From: Cristatella mucedo
Lineage: Eukaryota; Bryozoa; Phylactolaemata; Cristatellidae
Direction of reading: 5' to 3'
Assembly (NCBI GenBank): GCA_009760855.2
Contig: WPIO01000023.1
Coordinates: forward strand, 4,757,001 to 4,821,000
Length of the DNA: 64,000 bases
Part shown: positions 30,131 to 41,431 of the stretch, in pieces
Position numbering within the stretch: position 1 is the first letter of the stretch
Layout of the letters: each line of letters opens with the position of its first letter
Notes under the pieces: generated by a model
What the model saw: only the letters and a program-made list of their open reading frames with translations
Database searches by the model: none
Told to the model about the DNA's origin: nothing
Program-made: the position numbers and the translations under genes

Positions 30131-31071
30131 TAGGGAGGATGTTATCTTAAGTTTAGACTGTTTGATTGCATCCATATTTCTGCTAAGGAAACTCGAAAGA
30201 CGATCCGCTAGACCAGCTCAAGGATAACTAGGTATGTCGTGGGAATGGCTGAGTTGAAGAAGATGGCTGTTTGATTGACGTCAACATTATTCTGTCGTAC
30301 ACCTGCGATTTCAGTGGTGTGTTCTTTCAGAAGCTAGACTTGGCATTAGCTAGGATGGATTGGTACGATATGCAGTAGTCCTCGTATGTCATCGATCGAC
30401 CAAAAATTTGCAAATCTGTTACATGCTTTTGTTCAAGCTTGCAATTAGAATTCGTAGCTAGTCTCATATTTGCAGTGAACAATGGGTTCTCTTCCGAGGG
30501 CGTAAATTTTACTTCGTCGGTGGAGCGAAACCATCCGAAACATCGGCAAGCACTATCGCATAGCACTTTCTCACTGCAGGAAATCCAAACGTAAAATTGA
30601 GCACGAATAGCGAGGAAGACATCTTCCCGTCGAATTAAATATCTAGATTATTGTTTGCGCTTTGCATTTGATTTTCCAATATATATCAGGGGATACGAAG
30701 ACTTTCCCAAATAATTTAAATTACCTGCGCCTCACGGGCCTGCACGACTTTTCTAGCATCCGTATTCGATTTCTCAAAGTCTTTGAAAACCACAGAAGCC
30801 TCCAGCGAATGCTCCAAACCGATTTTTTCAAACGCTGCTGACGAGTTCTGATCATGTAAAATAGAACAACTGGGTAATCGTTTTAACCCCGCATTTACTA
30901 GATAACTTGTGCATCCAACGAAGGGATAGGCCGAGCTTGAGTTGCCATGATAAACTCCTCACTCGCGAAAGTTCTCACTTCGCTTCACTCTCATTGCAAT
31001 GCAATCTGTGCTGTTCATCTCTGTACTGTGCTTAAAATAGATTGTGCTCAAATTAGAGCTGACGTTTTCAG

Positions 31072-31394
31072 ATGAAGAAGTTGCGAGACGCAGCCAGTCA
31101 CCGGCATGGCAGCGGACTGCGAAAGTGGACGCCGACGGCAACGCCAGAGCTGCAAAGGTCACGGCCATGCTATTCGCTGCTACCGTAGTCTTTTTCGTCA
31201 GCTGGATACCGTACATAATCACCGCTTTCCGACTTGTCCCGTTCAATGTCTGCCTAGTCTATTTGTTCTACGCGAACAACTGCACGAGATGCATCACCTA
31301 CGGAGTCATGAACAAGAAGCTTCGCCGCGAGATGATTAGGAAACTCAAAGCGCCGTGCCGTGCAATAAATTCTCCTCCAACCACTACGCTGTGA
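31072..31394 (+). CDS. Rhodopsin-like GPCR, exon 2 (TM6-TM7 and C-tail)
   Basis: Begins after the acceptor TTTTCAG and ends with TGA at 31,392-31,394, giving a 367-residue protein with exon 1. The rest of intracellular loop 3 is basic and short. TM6 is about 288-312 with S-W-I-P-Y at 304-308, close to the class A C-W-x-P motif. TM7 is about 319-337. The expected N-P-x-x-Y is replaced: Asn330 is followed by C-T-R-C-I-T-Y, so Asn-Pro reads Arg-Cys, while Tyr337 is kept. After it, GVMNKKLRREM matches a normal helix 8. The connection between TM6 and TM7 is short. The missing Asn-Pro could mean altered signalling or early decay; the frame is otherwise intact. Confidence 0.82.
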
Positions 31395-31798
31395 CAGCCG
31401 CGATCTGACGGAAAGCAACTTGAAAAGGCACCTGGACTAACTCTTCCTTGGTAAGACGGTCGAATTTTCACTTTCACATTTTCTTTCCTGCGGCATTTAC
31501 GCGAAGCATTCTCTGGCATTTGGCGGTTTTCACCCAACTGCAAATACTTACTTGAAAGAAGAGAGAGGGGTTTTCCGTTGGACACTTAGTTTTTCTTCAG
31601 GATACGCGTCACATGCAAGACGGCATGCCAGTTTTTGGACAGAGAGTGGCTCGGCAGTCTGATGGCACCTGTGTCCATCACTGAGCCCAGCAGGCTTCAG
31701 TAAATCCTCTACCCGAAAGCTATATGTCAGGAGCCTGTAAATATATCTGGCCAGCGAAGGGAGCACTTTAAAATTTGATACTCTCTCTGCTTGCCTCA
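31395..31798 (+). other. Probable receptor 3' UTR
   Basis: Non-coding sequence between the stop codon and the first good polyadenylation signal, with no repeat recognised. Confidence 0.4.
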
Positions 31799-31804
31799 AA
31801 TAAA
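31799..31804 (+). terminator. Polyadenylation signal AATAAA
   Basis: Canonical hexamer about 405 bp after the receptor stop codon on the same strand; it would give a 3' UTR of ordinary length. An earlier AATAAA at about 31,366 lies inside the coding sequence. Confidence 0.4.
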
Positions 31805-32317
31805 GATTGCAGTGCATGAAATCACCTCGGCGTATTTATTTTAGCGCCATCTTACGCATCTGATGCACTTCGGTAGGAGCGTTTCTTTAATGTCTGCATC
31901 GCGAATGAGATAATTTGAAGAGTTCCAGCGGCGGCGAGCTGAGAAGAGCAGCCATTTGTTGTTCAAACATTGTCCTGCTTGCCACGGTGACCAAGGTTTT
32001 GATTTTAATTCATTCGACGGAGCGGCGTAATCGCTGAAGGAAGGCTACATGCGATGCAATAGACTGTCAAGAGCTCAATAATCTACCTCCCCTCCCCCAT
32101 GCTTCCAACTATTCCTCATCTGCATGAGGACACGCGCCTTAGAGACGAACATGCCGCTAGCTTCTACTCGTTCGCACAGAGCGGACAATGAGGTTACTGG
32201 CGAGGCGATTGTCGTGTGCGGCACTTTGCTAGTGCTGTATGCGATTGTTGCTGTCATCTTAAACAGTGTATTTGAAGCCCTGAAGTGCGTACTCAGTATG
32301 ATTTTTCACAGCACTAT

Positions 32318-32320
<3 letters not shown>
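31805..32320. other. No recognised feature
   Basis: Unique-looking sequence on both strands. Open frames here are short and have no family resemblance. Confidence 0.5.

Positions 32321-32321
<1 letters not shown>

Positions 32322-32371
<50 letters not shown>
32322..32371. repeat. (TC)n microsatellite
   Basis: About 25 uninterrupted TC units. Confidence 0.99.
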
Positions 32372-32373
<2 letters not shown>

Positions 32374-32589
32374 GTTCACATGGATTCTCGGAACGCCGGA
32401 AAGAAGTGACGTCTGACGTGCATTACTCGGCCCGTCCTCTATCCGTCCTGCATTTATTCCCTTCGAGCTTAGAGCTCTCTGTACACAGAAATGCGCATCC
32501 AGGATCTTTTTATTTGAAATCTAAACATGGATCTTTTTGGGCGTGGCGCAAGGTCAAGGCCTCGGGAATCGCTCGAAAATGCTTTTAAT

Positions 32590-32740
32590 ATACTATATAA
32601 TATAATTCATTTATATAGCGCCCCAAGAGAACTTAATCTCTATTCAGGCGCTTTACATATGCCTCGGGGCTCGAGCCCACGACCTCAGTCAGACCTTGGT
32701 CAGAGCGAGCACCTTAACCACTAGACCAAACCAGCTCGGC
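32590..32740 (-). mobile_element. SINE type Ia
   Basis: Reverse complement shows the A-box-like TGGTCTAGTGGTTAAGGTGC, the B-box-like GTGGGCTCGAGCCC, the LINE-like tail hairpin and a short AT-rich end. Well preserved. Confidence 0.88.
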
Positions 32741-33339
32741 ATTGACCATCTTAAAAGCCTGCTAATTAAAGCCGGCCGCGACGTAAACCAACGGAAGAGC
32801 GAAAATCAGCTGTAATGCGAATGCCAAATCCTGTATCATAACTACCTTCCTTCATTCATTTATTATTTCGTGGGACCGGCTTTTATACTGCCTCGACCGT
32901 AGACTATTGTATAATTGCGAAAAATTATGATTATCAGCCATAATCCCAGCAGGTTTAGCTGGAGCCGGCGTTTCAATGCTTAACTCTAAAAGTATGAGCG
33001 TCCCCTTAGCCTAAATAGAGCTCCTAAGTCTTTAGATTCCAACCGCGAGAGACCGCCTCGGAGCTGTGGTAGCACGAAACGCCTTTTAGCATCGAGCTTC
33101 GCCGATAGTCCGCGACGCCTCGAGTAGAGACCGACGAGTCTGCTCGATAGCGGCGAACGAAAGCTGCGCCGGCAAGTCACTGCTGGCCCCACCTTCGTAA
33201 ACTTAATTCAGCTATTCAGAGAAAGCTGGCAGCTGGCAGCCTATTGTAGGAGCACAGTGCGACGATTCTTGGGCAGCAAAGGGGCGGCGCAAACGGGATG
33301 CGTTCTAAGCACCTCCACTAAAGAGCCACAGTTAGGGAT
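32741..33339. other. No recognised feature
   Basis: Neither strand shows a credible gene or repeat. A 68-codon minus-strand frame (32,986-33,192) is basic and low in information. Confidence 0.5.
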
Positions 33340-33512
33340 AAATGAATAAATGAAATTTATTTGCATTGCGCCTTAAGAGAACTTAATCTCTATCCAGGCG
33401 CTTCACCTGTGCCGCGGGGCTCAAACCCTCGACCTTTGCAATCAAATGCATTCACATAGACCTCGGTCGTGAAAGGCGACCACTCTAACTTCAGTACCAA
33501 ACCGGGGTGGCA
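33340..33512 (-). mobile_element. SINE type Ib
   Basis: Reverse complement carries the 24-bp insert (TGAATGCATTTGATTGC), B-box region, tail hairpin and an ATTT end. Moderately diverged. Confidence 0.8.
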
Positions 33513-33639
33513 GTTTGGATCCCAGCTGAACAGAAAGAAGCCGTGCCCGCTAGATGTGAATAAAAGTAGAAAAGTAGTTCACTCTGGAGCGGTGCCTGGA
33601 ATTAGCTCCCAGTCGACGCACCACTCGACGGCACCAAAA

Positions 33640-34008
33640 GTAAAGCACGCAGGACGAAAGCGCGCCGACAAAAATGAGCAATGCTGGCAACACCGAAAAA
33701 TGCGCACACGACAAAAGCACACAACCATGGTAATAATCTTCGTAAGCGTACGATTTAATTGCTTTAACCAACTTTTGTCTTCCAAATTAATTACTGGTAT
33801 ACAAAAACAAATATGACATCGTATGACTGGTTTGGAAGCAACGATAGTTTGTTACGTCTGCATTAATAATAACAACTCTGAGTCTAGTCAACATAATATC
33901 AGATTTCGAGAAAGCCAGTAAGAATGACTATTAAACCATCTTCTCTGGAGCGCAGCTATTTAGATGCTTGTTAGAAACGTATATGGCTACAATCATTAAG
34001 TTCAAATG
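33640..34008. repeat. Dispersed repeat X, copy 1
   Basis: Clearly similar to 42,555-42,945. Shared blocks include GCGCGCCGACAAA, CACCGAAAAATG versus CCCCGAAAAATG, GAGAAAGCCAGT and CATCTTCTC-GGAGCGCAG. No coding potential or tRNA-like head is seen. It ends exactly where the second provirus segment begins. Confidence 0.7.
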
Positions 34009-34034
34009 TTGAAGAAATTTTTGTCAATGAAAGG

Positions 34035-34160
34035 AATATGCAATAATAGTAATAATACATTTATTATTGCCCCCATAGAGATCTAAATCTCTCTTTCTAG
34101 GCACTCTGTATTTGCTGTAAAGCAAGCATGATCTAATAGTTAGCGGTAGAATGCTCGGAA
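34035..34160 (-). mobile_element. Short LINE 3'-tail fragment, counterpart of 13,503-13,622
   Basis: Same sequence type and same position relative to the provirus as in copy 1 (flanks TCAATGAAAGGAATAT on the left and CTCGGAAGTGGAA on the right). Confidence 0.8.
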
Positions 34161-34167
34161 GTGGAAC

Positions 34168-34772
34168 TTTATAATAAAAATAAGAATGCACTTGATAAAG
34201 CGCTCACAGAGAACTCAATTTCTTTCTAGGTGCTTTACATTTGCTGCAAAGGGAAATGCAATTGAATGGTGAGTAATATCATGCTCGACAAACAACATGA
34301 ATAACATGGTTAGGGGTGACATGCACAGGGTTGGCATGCAAGTGTGGTTAGTGGCAGCATGCACAGTGTCAGCACGCATAAGCACATGAAGGTCGAGTCA
34401 CAGGGACCCACTAAATGATGTCCTAAATAGGTGCGTTTTCAAGTTCTTTTTTAATTTATTCAAGTCAGGGGATATTGTGACGCAAGTCAGGAGTGAGTTC
34501 CAGGCTTTGGGATCATACGAACTAAATGCACGGTCTCCAAAGGATTTGAGGTGTGTACGATGAATTGGTAAACTGTTGGATTCCTAAAGGCGGGTGGTAC
34601 GATGTTTGGCATGGTGGGGTAGTAGATATGAAAGATAGGCTGGAGCCACAGAATGAAGTTACCTGAAAGTGAGCGACAAAACCTTGAAGTCGATGCGTTG
34701 CTTGACTGGTAGTCAGTGCAGGTCGGCGAGAAGTGGTGTGATGTGGCAACTGCAACGCTCATGACAGTTACC
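34168..34772 (-). mobile_element. LINE copy G, 5'-truncated, in the second provirus copy
   Basis: Tail hairpin, 3' UTR and C-terminal coding part up to the CHITPLLADLHW-like region. It is absent at the matching place in copy 1 (about 13,622), so it inserted after the duplication. Confidence 0.9.
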
Positions 34773-36640
34773 TAAAGTTAGATATGGAAAGAAACAAGTT
34801 AATTAATGCTGCAAATGCTGTTGACTCTGGAGAGGCTGTTAGTAAGGCTTTTACTGTACTAGTTACCCTAGAAGTGATTCTGACCAAGTAATTACAAGAA
34901 ATGTGTCATCTAATTATAAAAATAATGCCAGCCTTTTAAACCCAGTTCAAGATAGTGACATAACATTTAAATTTTACTTCTTATTTAACATCATTTTATC
35001 GCGATATAAATACTTTAAATAAGGTTGATTCAGAAATGTTGGTAATCTGAGGATACAAAAAGTCATTAAAATTATTCAAAACAGTATATTGAGTAGTTTT
35101 CTAGATTGGCTGACTTAATAGTAGCAAAAGTAACTTACTCCAAACTGATAGGGTAAATAGTATAAATTGATGCAGCTCAATAATATGCAAAAATAATATT
35201 GATTATAGAGCATTTTATCGTGTTGAAACTAAAACCAGCAAACTGGTTACTTTTAAAGACATAGTCACAATGTATTTTCATTATCAAACAAAATAACATC
35301 AAACACTGAAATTTACATAAAGGGTGAAAATCACTAATAGTTAGAAACCACTATCGTCACTTTTAATTGACAGAATTTATGGCTTCAAGCTCATTATTTT
35401 ACGAATGACTTTGGAATTAATAATAGCATGCTACTGCTAACTAATTCGTACAAAACTTTAATGTCACTGATCTAATTATTAAATACCAATGCATTTTTGG
35501 CTTTATAATTAAAATATTGTTAAGTTTACAATAAGCTACCTATCGCTAGATTACAGGGCAGAAAAAAGTCAAAACACAAGCTTTATTACTTACTGCTTTA
35601 GATAGCTCACTTTTTTAATCTTAATTGAATAAGCATCTGACTTTATTTCATTTATAACATTAGTTTTAAGATCTCCTAAGGAATCAGCAAATATGATTCA
35701 TCTCTAACTTTGCTAGAAATATTTTCCTTACAGGAATTATTTAGATTCATTCAAAAACATCTATACTTATCTACTTAATCTCAATGCTTTAAGCAAAGGA
35801 TGACGAAAATATTCAATGCGACCCATTGAAATCATATTAAGTAGAAAATCACTATTGTAATTTACTTTATTCAGACCATATTTACACATTTCTTCCACAG
35901 AAATTAATAAACTGAGCATTCTGCATTACATTTTACTTTATTGTTTAGAAGTAAATTTAGGATCAGCACGAGCTGTAGTATCAGCAGGAATAGTATGTTG
36001 AGTAACAGGAGCATATTGAGAAGCAGAAACATCAGCAATTGCGTCCTTCTGGCTAGAACTAGATCCGTCTGATATGTCTGTTAGAATAGCATAACACCCA
36101 TCCTTAGCAACAATTGATATACCAGGCTTAACAACAGAAACTCGTGCAATAATAGTGAATTCAGTTGGAAGATGAGTAGCAATCCAAGTAGTATAAGATG
36201 AAACTTATTCGGCAGTACCAAGAAGACTATTAACCTTAGATATTAGGGTAGCATTGAGGTAAGTAATTACTTGAATTACTCTAGCACGAATAATTTTGTG
36301 CATCTGCTTTACATTCGGCGATGTAAAACTGCTTAATATACTTATCAGTGGAATACGAAATATATTAATCAAATTTCTATGTATCGCAAGCAGTCATTCT
36401 AGACTTAACTAGAATCAACATATGATTTAAGAAGAGCAGTTGAGGTGGCTCGACTAGGATCACTAATAGCTGCTGATGTTGCCATTATCTCTATAAAATA
36501 TAACAAATGCGTACAATAACGAAGAAAAAACACTGTACACAAAATAATCTAATCAGCTGACATTGTAATAACCTGAATGCCATTTTTCTTAAGAAGAGAC
36601 TTGGATTTCTTGTCTTTAGCTTCTTAATAGATCATGTCAC

Positions 36641-37334
36641 GTACCTAATAAGCCAGTGCTAAGAAAAAGCTAAAGGCATTCGCCTGCAACTAGCTGAGAG
36701 AAGTGCTGGTGACCTTCGCGTAAGAGAAGCCAATGATTCAGGTGGTGCATTAAAGCCCAGTTTCATATTGCCGGTGATAAAGATGAAGGGAAGACTGTTG
36801 CAGTTATGTCCGTGAAGGTGGCACTCAATATCTTGTAGAGTCAGACGTGATTGCGAATTTGAAAGTCACACTATCATAGAAATTATATTAACGAGGAGGC
36901 GATGAATCGCTAATAATAATGATAAATATAAATTTATATAGGAAACTTTAGAGGACTAAATCTCTTAATAGGCAGCTTCGCATAAACTACACAGGAAATG
37001 TTTTAACTGATAGTGGATAAAATGCACACAATTTCAGCACGCTTTGGCACGAAAAGAATTGTCAACCAGGGTAGAGCCAATGCTCCGAGGAACAGGCTTT
37101 CTATGCCTTTTTTCCAATTTAATCAAGTCATTGAATTTAGCGATTTCAGTCTTTGTTTGGGCATCGGAACTAAAGGCAGGCCTGGTATCCAGAAAAATTT
37201 GATATCGATGACTCGGGCACAGTTTAAACCACTTGAGTCCGAGCAGCTGGTAGTACAATGTTATACAAAGAAGTGGCATGGTATAACACAAATTAATCCA
37301 GACGCCGTCGGCAGCAGATTAAGTGCCCGTGATA
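36641..37334. other. Mostly unrecognised; possible decayed SINE/LINE tail at 36,905-36,990
   Basis: The 36,905-36,990 stretch, read in reverse, resembles the shared tail (AGAGATTTAGTCCTCTAAAG, then TATATAAATTTATA). The rest shows no gene; an open plus-strand frame at 37,013-37,342 has no family resemblance. Confidence 0.35.
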
Positions 37335-37470
37335 CCTCATGAGATTAGGCGCTCGCTCTTCAAGACCGAGGTCGTGGGTCCAAATCCCGCAGTGGGCGAT
37401 CCTTTATTGGTAACTGCAAGCGGTGGTGCCAGCCGTTAAGGCTCTTCTACCGCTATATATATGTATATGC
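37335..37470 (+). mobile_element. SINE type II
   Basis: B-box region GTGGGTCCAAATCCCGC, body GCAAGCGGTGGTGCCAGCCG and GGCTCTTCTACCGCTATA. The tail is cut short by an AT run. Confidence 0.8.
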
Positions 37471-37544
37471 TTGCATTGAGTTCACCCCAAGCTACGATGC
37501 CATTCCACTAAGCCATTTATGGGAAGCCTGATGATGATGAATTT

Positions 37545-37785
37545 CGGATCGGTAGGTCGGAAAAAGATAGCGAAGAAATCTGAAATTGAGTTACAGAACC
37601 GGATTTTGATACATTGCTTAATGTGGTTCAGTTTAGGTCTGTGAGAATCGTTGCAATGTAGCAGTTGCAACGTTCAAGACAGATAGGTCAAGCTGCAGAG
37701 CTTTACACAGAATCTGAGTCTCATTCTATTGGCGACAAGAGCTTCAAGACGAGAGCAACAAAAGTCCAGTAGTGGTCCCTAAAAT
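37545..37785 (-). mobile_element. Degenerate LINE C-terminal fragment
   Basis: Reverse complement follows the LINE C-terminal coding part at low identity (for example GTAGCAGTTGCAACGTTCA against the family's Cys-His stretch). Older than the neighbouring copy H. Confidence 0.55.
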
Positions 37786-38305
37786 AATAATAGTAATAAT
37801 ATTAATAATGCATTTTATATAGCGCCCTCAGAGAATTCAGTCTCTTTCTAGGCGCTTTACATTTGCAGCAAAGGAAGCACGATCGAATGGTTAGTAGTAG
37901 CATGCTCAATAAGCAACAGGAATAACATGGTTAGGTTTAACATGCACAAGGTCAGCATGCAAGTTTGGTTAGTGGTAACATGCACAGCATCAGCACGCAT
38001 TAGCACATAAAGGGCGAATCACAGAGACCCACTAAATGCTGTCATAAATAGATGCGTTTTTAGTTTCATTTTAAATGTGGACAAGTCTGGAGATGACATG
38101 ACACAAGTCGGGAGTGAGTTCCAGGCTTTTCGAGCATACGAACTAAAGGCACGGTCTTCATTGTATTTGAGATTTGTACGAGGTATGGGTGACAGTTAGA
38201 TTCCGAAAAGTGGATGATACGATGCTTAGCCCGGTGTGGAGTAGATCTGATTGGTAGGCTGGAGCCAGAAATGAAGGTACCTAAAAGTGAGTGGTAAAAC
38301 CCTTT
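37786..38305 (-). mobile_element. LINE copy H, 5'-truncated
   Basis: (ATA)n-type tail, hairpin, 3' UTR and C-terminal coding part with stops and frameshifts. Confidence 0.9.
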
Positions 38306-38599
38306 ACCTGAGTTATAATGATTAGGAATGATTGAGCCCAAGCATTAGGGCATGGATTTTGTAAAAAAAAAATGATCCGCAGTTACGATTAGTCAGTTTA
38401 ACTTTATTCACTCGTTAATGGGCCGATGTGGCCCTCTCGTGCTGAGAAATGTACAGCTTAAAAAAGCAGCACTCAGACTTAGCATAATTGATGTGCGTCA
38501 GCTTGCAGCTGTGCGTCAGCTTTCAACCGCTGCGCCCTCGTAAGTACATGGAGTGGGTGGGTGGTCCTTCAGAGCTTGCTGAACTGAATTGCTGTCTCA

Positions 38600-38985
38600 C
38601 TTTCATCTCTTTACAGCTCTCAGGTTCTCCTGTGGCAAACTTGAACAGCAACTTCGCTCGAACACCGTTGGTGACAGAGGCTTTGCTCGACAGCTCAATA
38701 GCCTGCTTGAGAAATCCTCACGACCACTGGTCGTACGCAGCGACTTCCGGTCTGCTGCCAGCTTCTGCATGCGGTCCTGCGCTACTGCTATTGCCGTACC
38801 ACTCACTTCCTCGAGTGCTCTTCTCCCGACGTGCTTCTCGCGTTCTCTTTGCTGCACGAGATTAGGTTTTTGGGCTAAAGTATGCGTACCGAAAGCCGCT
38901 CGGGCTTATAGTGTGGGTACGAAAACTCGTCAGCTTAACACCCACGTGGTCTTTGTGACTTTTTGGAGTTACACACAGATGTACG
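38600..38985 (+). mobile_element. LINE-2 family 3' fragment
   Basis: Its right two thirds match the reverse complement of 5,145-5,450 and 41,432-41,760, for example GCGTACCGAAAGCCGCT and CACCCACGTGGTCTTTGTGA. Coding-like frames in it are relics of that element. Confidence 0.65.
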
Positions 38986-39213
38986 CACGCATCTACGCAC
39001 GTGTGCTCGAACAAAAGCACCAAATCACGCACGCGCACAAACACGAATGCTCGAAGCGTGTTTAATTAACTGATATAATTTGCTTTAAAATCAGTGGAAT
39101 CTTTCTACGTAGGCAAAGGTTGGCTGAAGCCGAACGTGGTTAAAACTCTCGGCCACTCAGCCGTATTTTCCGCCGCGCCAGCGGTCGCGTTGCAGAGATT
39201 ATCAGCCGCACAC

Positions 39214-39215
<2 letters not shown>

Positions 39216-39274
<59 letters not shown>
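39216..39274. repeat. (TC)n microsatellite
   Basis: About 29 uninterrupted units. Confidence 0.99.
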
Positions 39275-39278
<4 letters not shown>

Positions 39279-41221
39279 CATTCCGCAGCCTTCTCATTGA
39301 CGGGCGGCAAGTCCGGGCAAGCTATTGTGCGTTTTTGACCGCCAGAGCTGTGGAGTAATGTTTTCTTGAATGAGACCGAGGCCAAGAAGCGGCCTTGGAG
39401 CTGCATCACGAGCCATCTTTGCAGGCCATGACCTCCAAGCTTGGAATTCTGCCATGAAGCTCTGCCGCAGGAAGCGAGGGCCTCTGCACAAAAAGGAAGG
39501 TGTAGATGGTAAAGAGGCTCCGGAATGAATTCAAAGGCAGAAAGGGTAAACAAATCACTTCTTCTTTTATGGTTCCTTTCAATAGAAAAGAATGTTAGAA
39601 ATGCAATCCGTAGTTTTGATGTTTAATATATGACCGGAACAAGGTATACCAATGTAAATAAGCTTGCACAACGTTTTTAGACAGAACGTAGTCTTTGACC
39701 TTGCAAAATATAAGCTTCGGATGAATACAGGACCAAAGTAGGAATGCTACTCCGGTGAACTTTGTAAATAGCAGATATGAGGCTCCGAATTCAAACCGGA
39801 CCGTTACTCGCAATGATAGAATCGGCGTAGACCGTGTTCAATAGTGTGCATGCCGTGGCTAATGATGCGTATTGTGAATTCATTGAAAGTTCACGAGTCT
39901 CTACTGAGGGAGTTCGCATTTGCTAGTCGGTTCGTCATTGCGCTGTAGCTAACAGCGAGTACAAGAATTGACGGATTCCAAAACTCGGCATCAACTTCAA
40001 AGTGCAGCAGTCAGAGCCAAAGAGTTAAGCACCGAGCAGACGTACTCAGCGATTCCGCTACGCACCCCGGCAGCCGCGACAGCAGGTTAAGCAGGACGGG
40101 TGCTTTGAGTAATTTCAAGTGACAACCGCAAAGTCTGTCTTTGTTGTGACACATATTCTATTTCACTGCCTTCCTCGATGCTAAAAGAGCTTAACTTTGA
40201 GTGACCTAAGCCGCGAACAATATATCGGCGGCAGTCATAGCCTGGATGTTATTGCAGCACGCCAAAGTTCCAGTAGCGAGTCCGCTGCGCACAGCGAGAG
40301 GAGCAGGCAAGGGGATGGGCGCGTCGAGCTTAATTCCCACGACGACAACCGTGTAGCCCGCGGGCTTCGCGGTGACGCATATTTGTTATTGCACCACCAT
40401 TCCTCGATCCTTGGAGAGCTTACCTTTTGAGAAACCTGAGCCTCGTGGCTTATGGCTGAGCTCTCTTCGCTGACTCCTATGCAAGCCTTGACGCCGCGAC
40501 CGCAACATGGTGGACGACTGCCGCCATAGCACGAGAGTCGTCTGCTCGGTGCCCTTCCGAATTGCCCGCGCGTTCTGTCGGGTAATGAACCACTTTCCTG
40601 GGTGCTCGAGTTCCTTCGTCGAGTTACTGGCACGACGGTGGATCAGCGGCATTCTCTACGGTCCTCGCCGACGGAAGTGTACGACCTGGCACCGAAGTCG
40701 TCCACGGACCTATTAGACCCGCGCCTCCAATCTCATCTGAAAAATTACAAATTTTTAATAAACAAAAAAAAATAGAAATTCCCTCGGAAGAAAGCATCTT
40801 CTGACGAAGGTAATCGCAAGAAAAAAAATTACGCCAAAACGTTTAGCGTGCAGCGAGAGTCAATAGATAACTCTACGTAAAAGCAATGGCCGCCTCGGGG
40901 CGCACTCCGAATGGGATGCGCGCACTGGGTGAGAGCCGCGAAGGTTCGCTCAGAATCGCCGCCAGGGAAGCGTCCGCGCGTCGAGCGCTCTCTGGCTCTC
41001 TGTCTCCAGCTAGAGCAGTCATCGCAAGCAGCCGTCACGGCGACTACTTCGCTTTCCGCGCGCGTGACCGCCATGCCCAGCAGCGAGCGCTAGCGCGGGT
41101 GCATGCGCCCGCACACGAACCGCGGCGGCGCGCAGTCGGCGAAAGCGTCGTCGACGGTATTGGACGGCGAGTCAGCAACCTCGAGGATGTGCGCAGGCCG
41201 AAAGTGGTCAAATATAACGGA
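39275..41221. other. No recognised feature; becomes GC- and CpG-rich near 40.9 kb
   Basis: Open frames between 40,200 and 41,370 are typical of GC-rich DNA and overlap on both strands. No family resemblance, no repeat seen. A CpG-rich promoter region is conceivable but unsupported. Confidence 0.45.
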
Positions 41222-41295
41222 AATAATAATTCGGAAATATAGCGCCCTAAGAGAAGTCCCCATCGCCATCCAGGCGCCGCCGCAGGCCGAAAAGG
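41222..41295 (-). mobile_element. SINE type I tail fragment
   Basis: AATTCGGAAATATAGCGCCC followed by AAGAGAAGTCCC and CATCCAGGCG matches the reverse of the type I tail; the tRNA-like head is missing. Confidence 0.6.
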
Positions 41296-41431
41296 AGTTC
41301 AGGGATGCGAATGAGAGTCACGTGAACGCTCGAAGTCGCCTCGGGCGTTCTCGAGAGTTCAAACCGTAGTAGACGAACCAGTCGCCGCGCACGTGTAACC
41401 GGCAGCGGGCACGCTAAAATCTGTTCCGTCT

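Larger units (their letters stand above)
23777..31071 (+). other. Receptor intron (7,295 bp, phase 1)
   Basis: It begins GTAACT and ends TTTTCAG. Exon 1 leaves one base and exon 2 supplies two, joining as GAT (Asp261) with the frame kept. The intron lies in intracellular loop 3, a common intron site in receptor genes. It is filled with LINE and SINE copies on both strands, all listed separately. The parts between them (23,866-24,100, 26,166-26,430, 26,600-27,210, 30,130-31,071) show nothing recognised. Confidence 0.8.
34010..36640. mobile_element. Second copy of the provirus right part
   Basis: This AT-rich stretch follows 13,470-15,955 in the same order and orientation. It holds the LINE tail fragment, the fibre-like pieces (34,778-35,200), the decayed middle with about 390 bp deleted, and the minus-strand structural-type gene (about 35,800-36,490, including a match to GGCTAGAACTAGNTCNGTCT). 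It ends in the gene corresponding to the 87-residue ORF near 36,630. It is more broken than the first copy and carries one extra LINE (34,168-34,772). The shared LINE fragment means it arose from an already damaged provirus. Confidence 0.85.
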
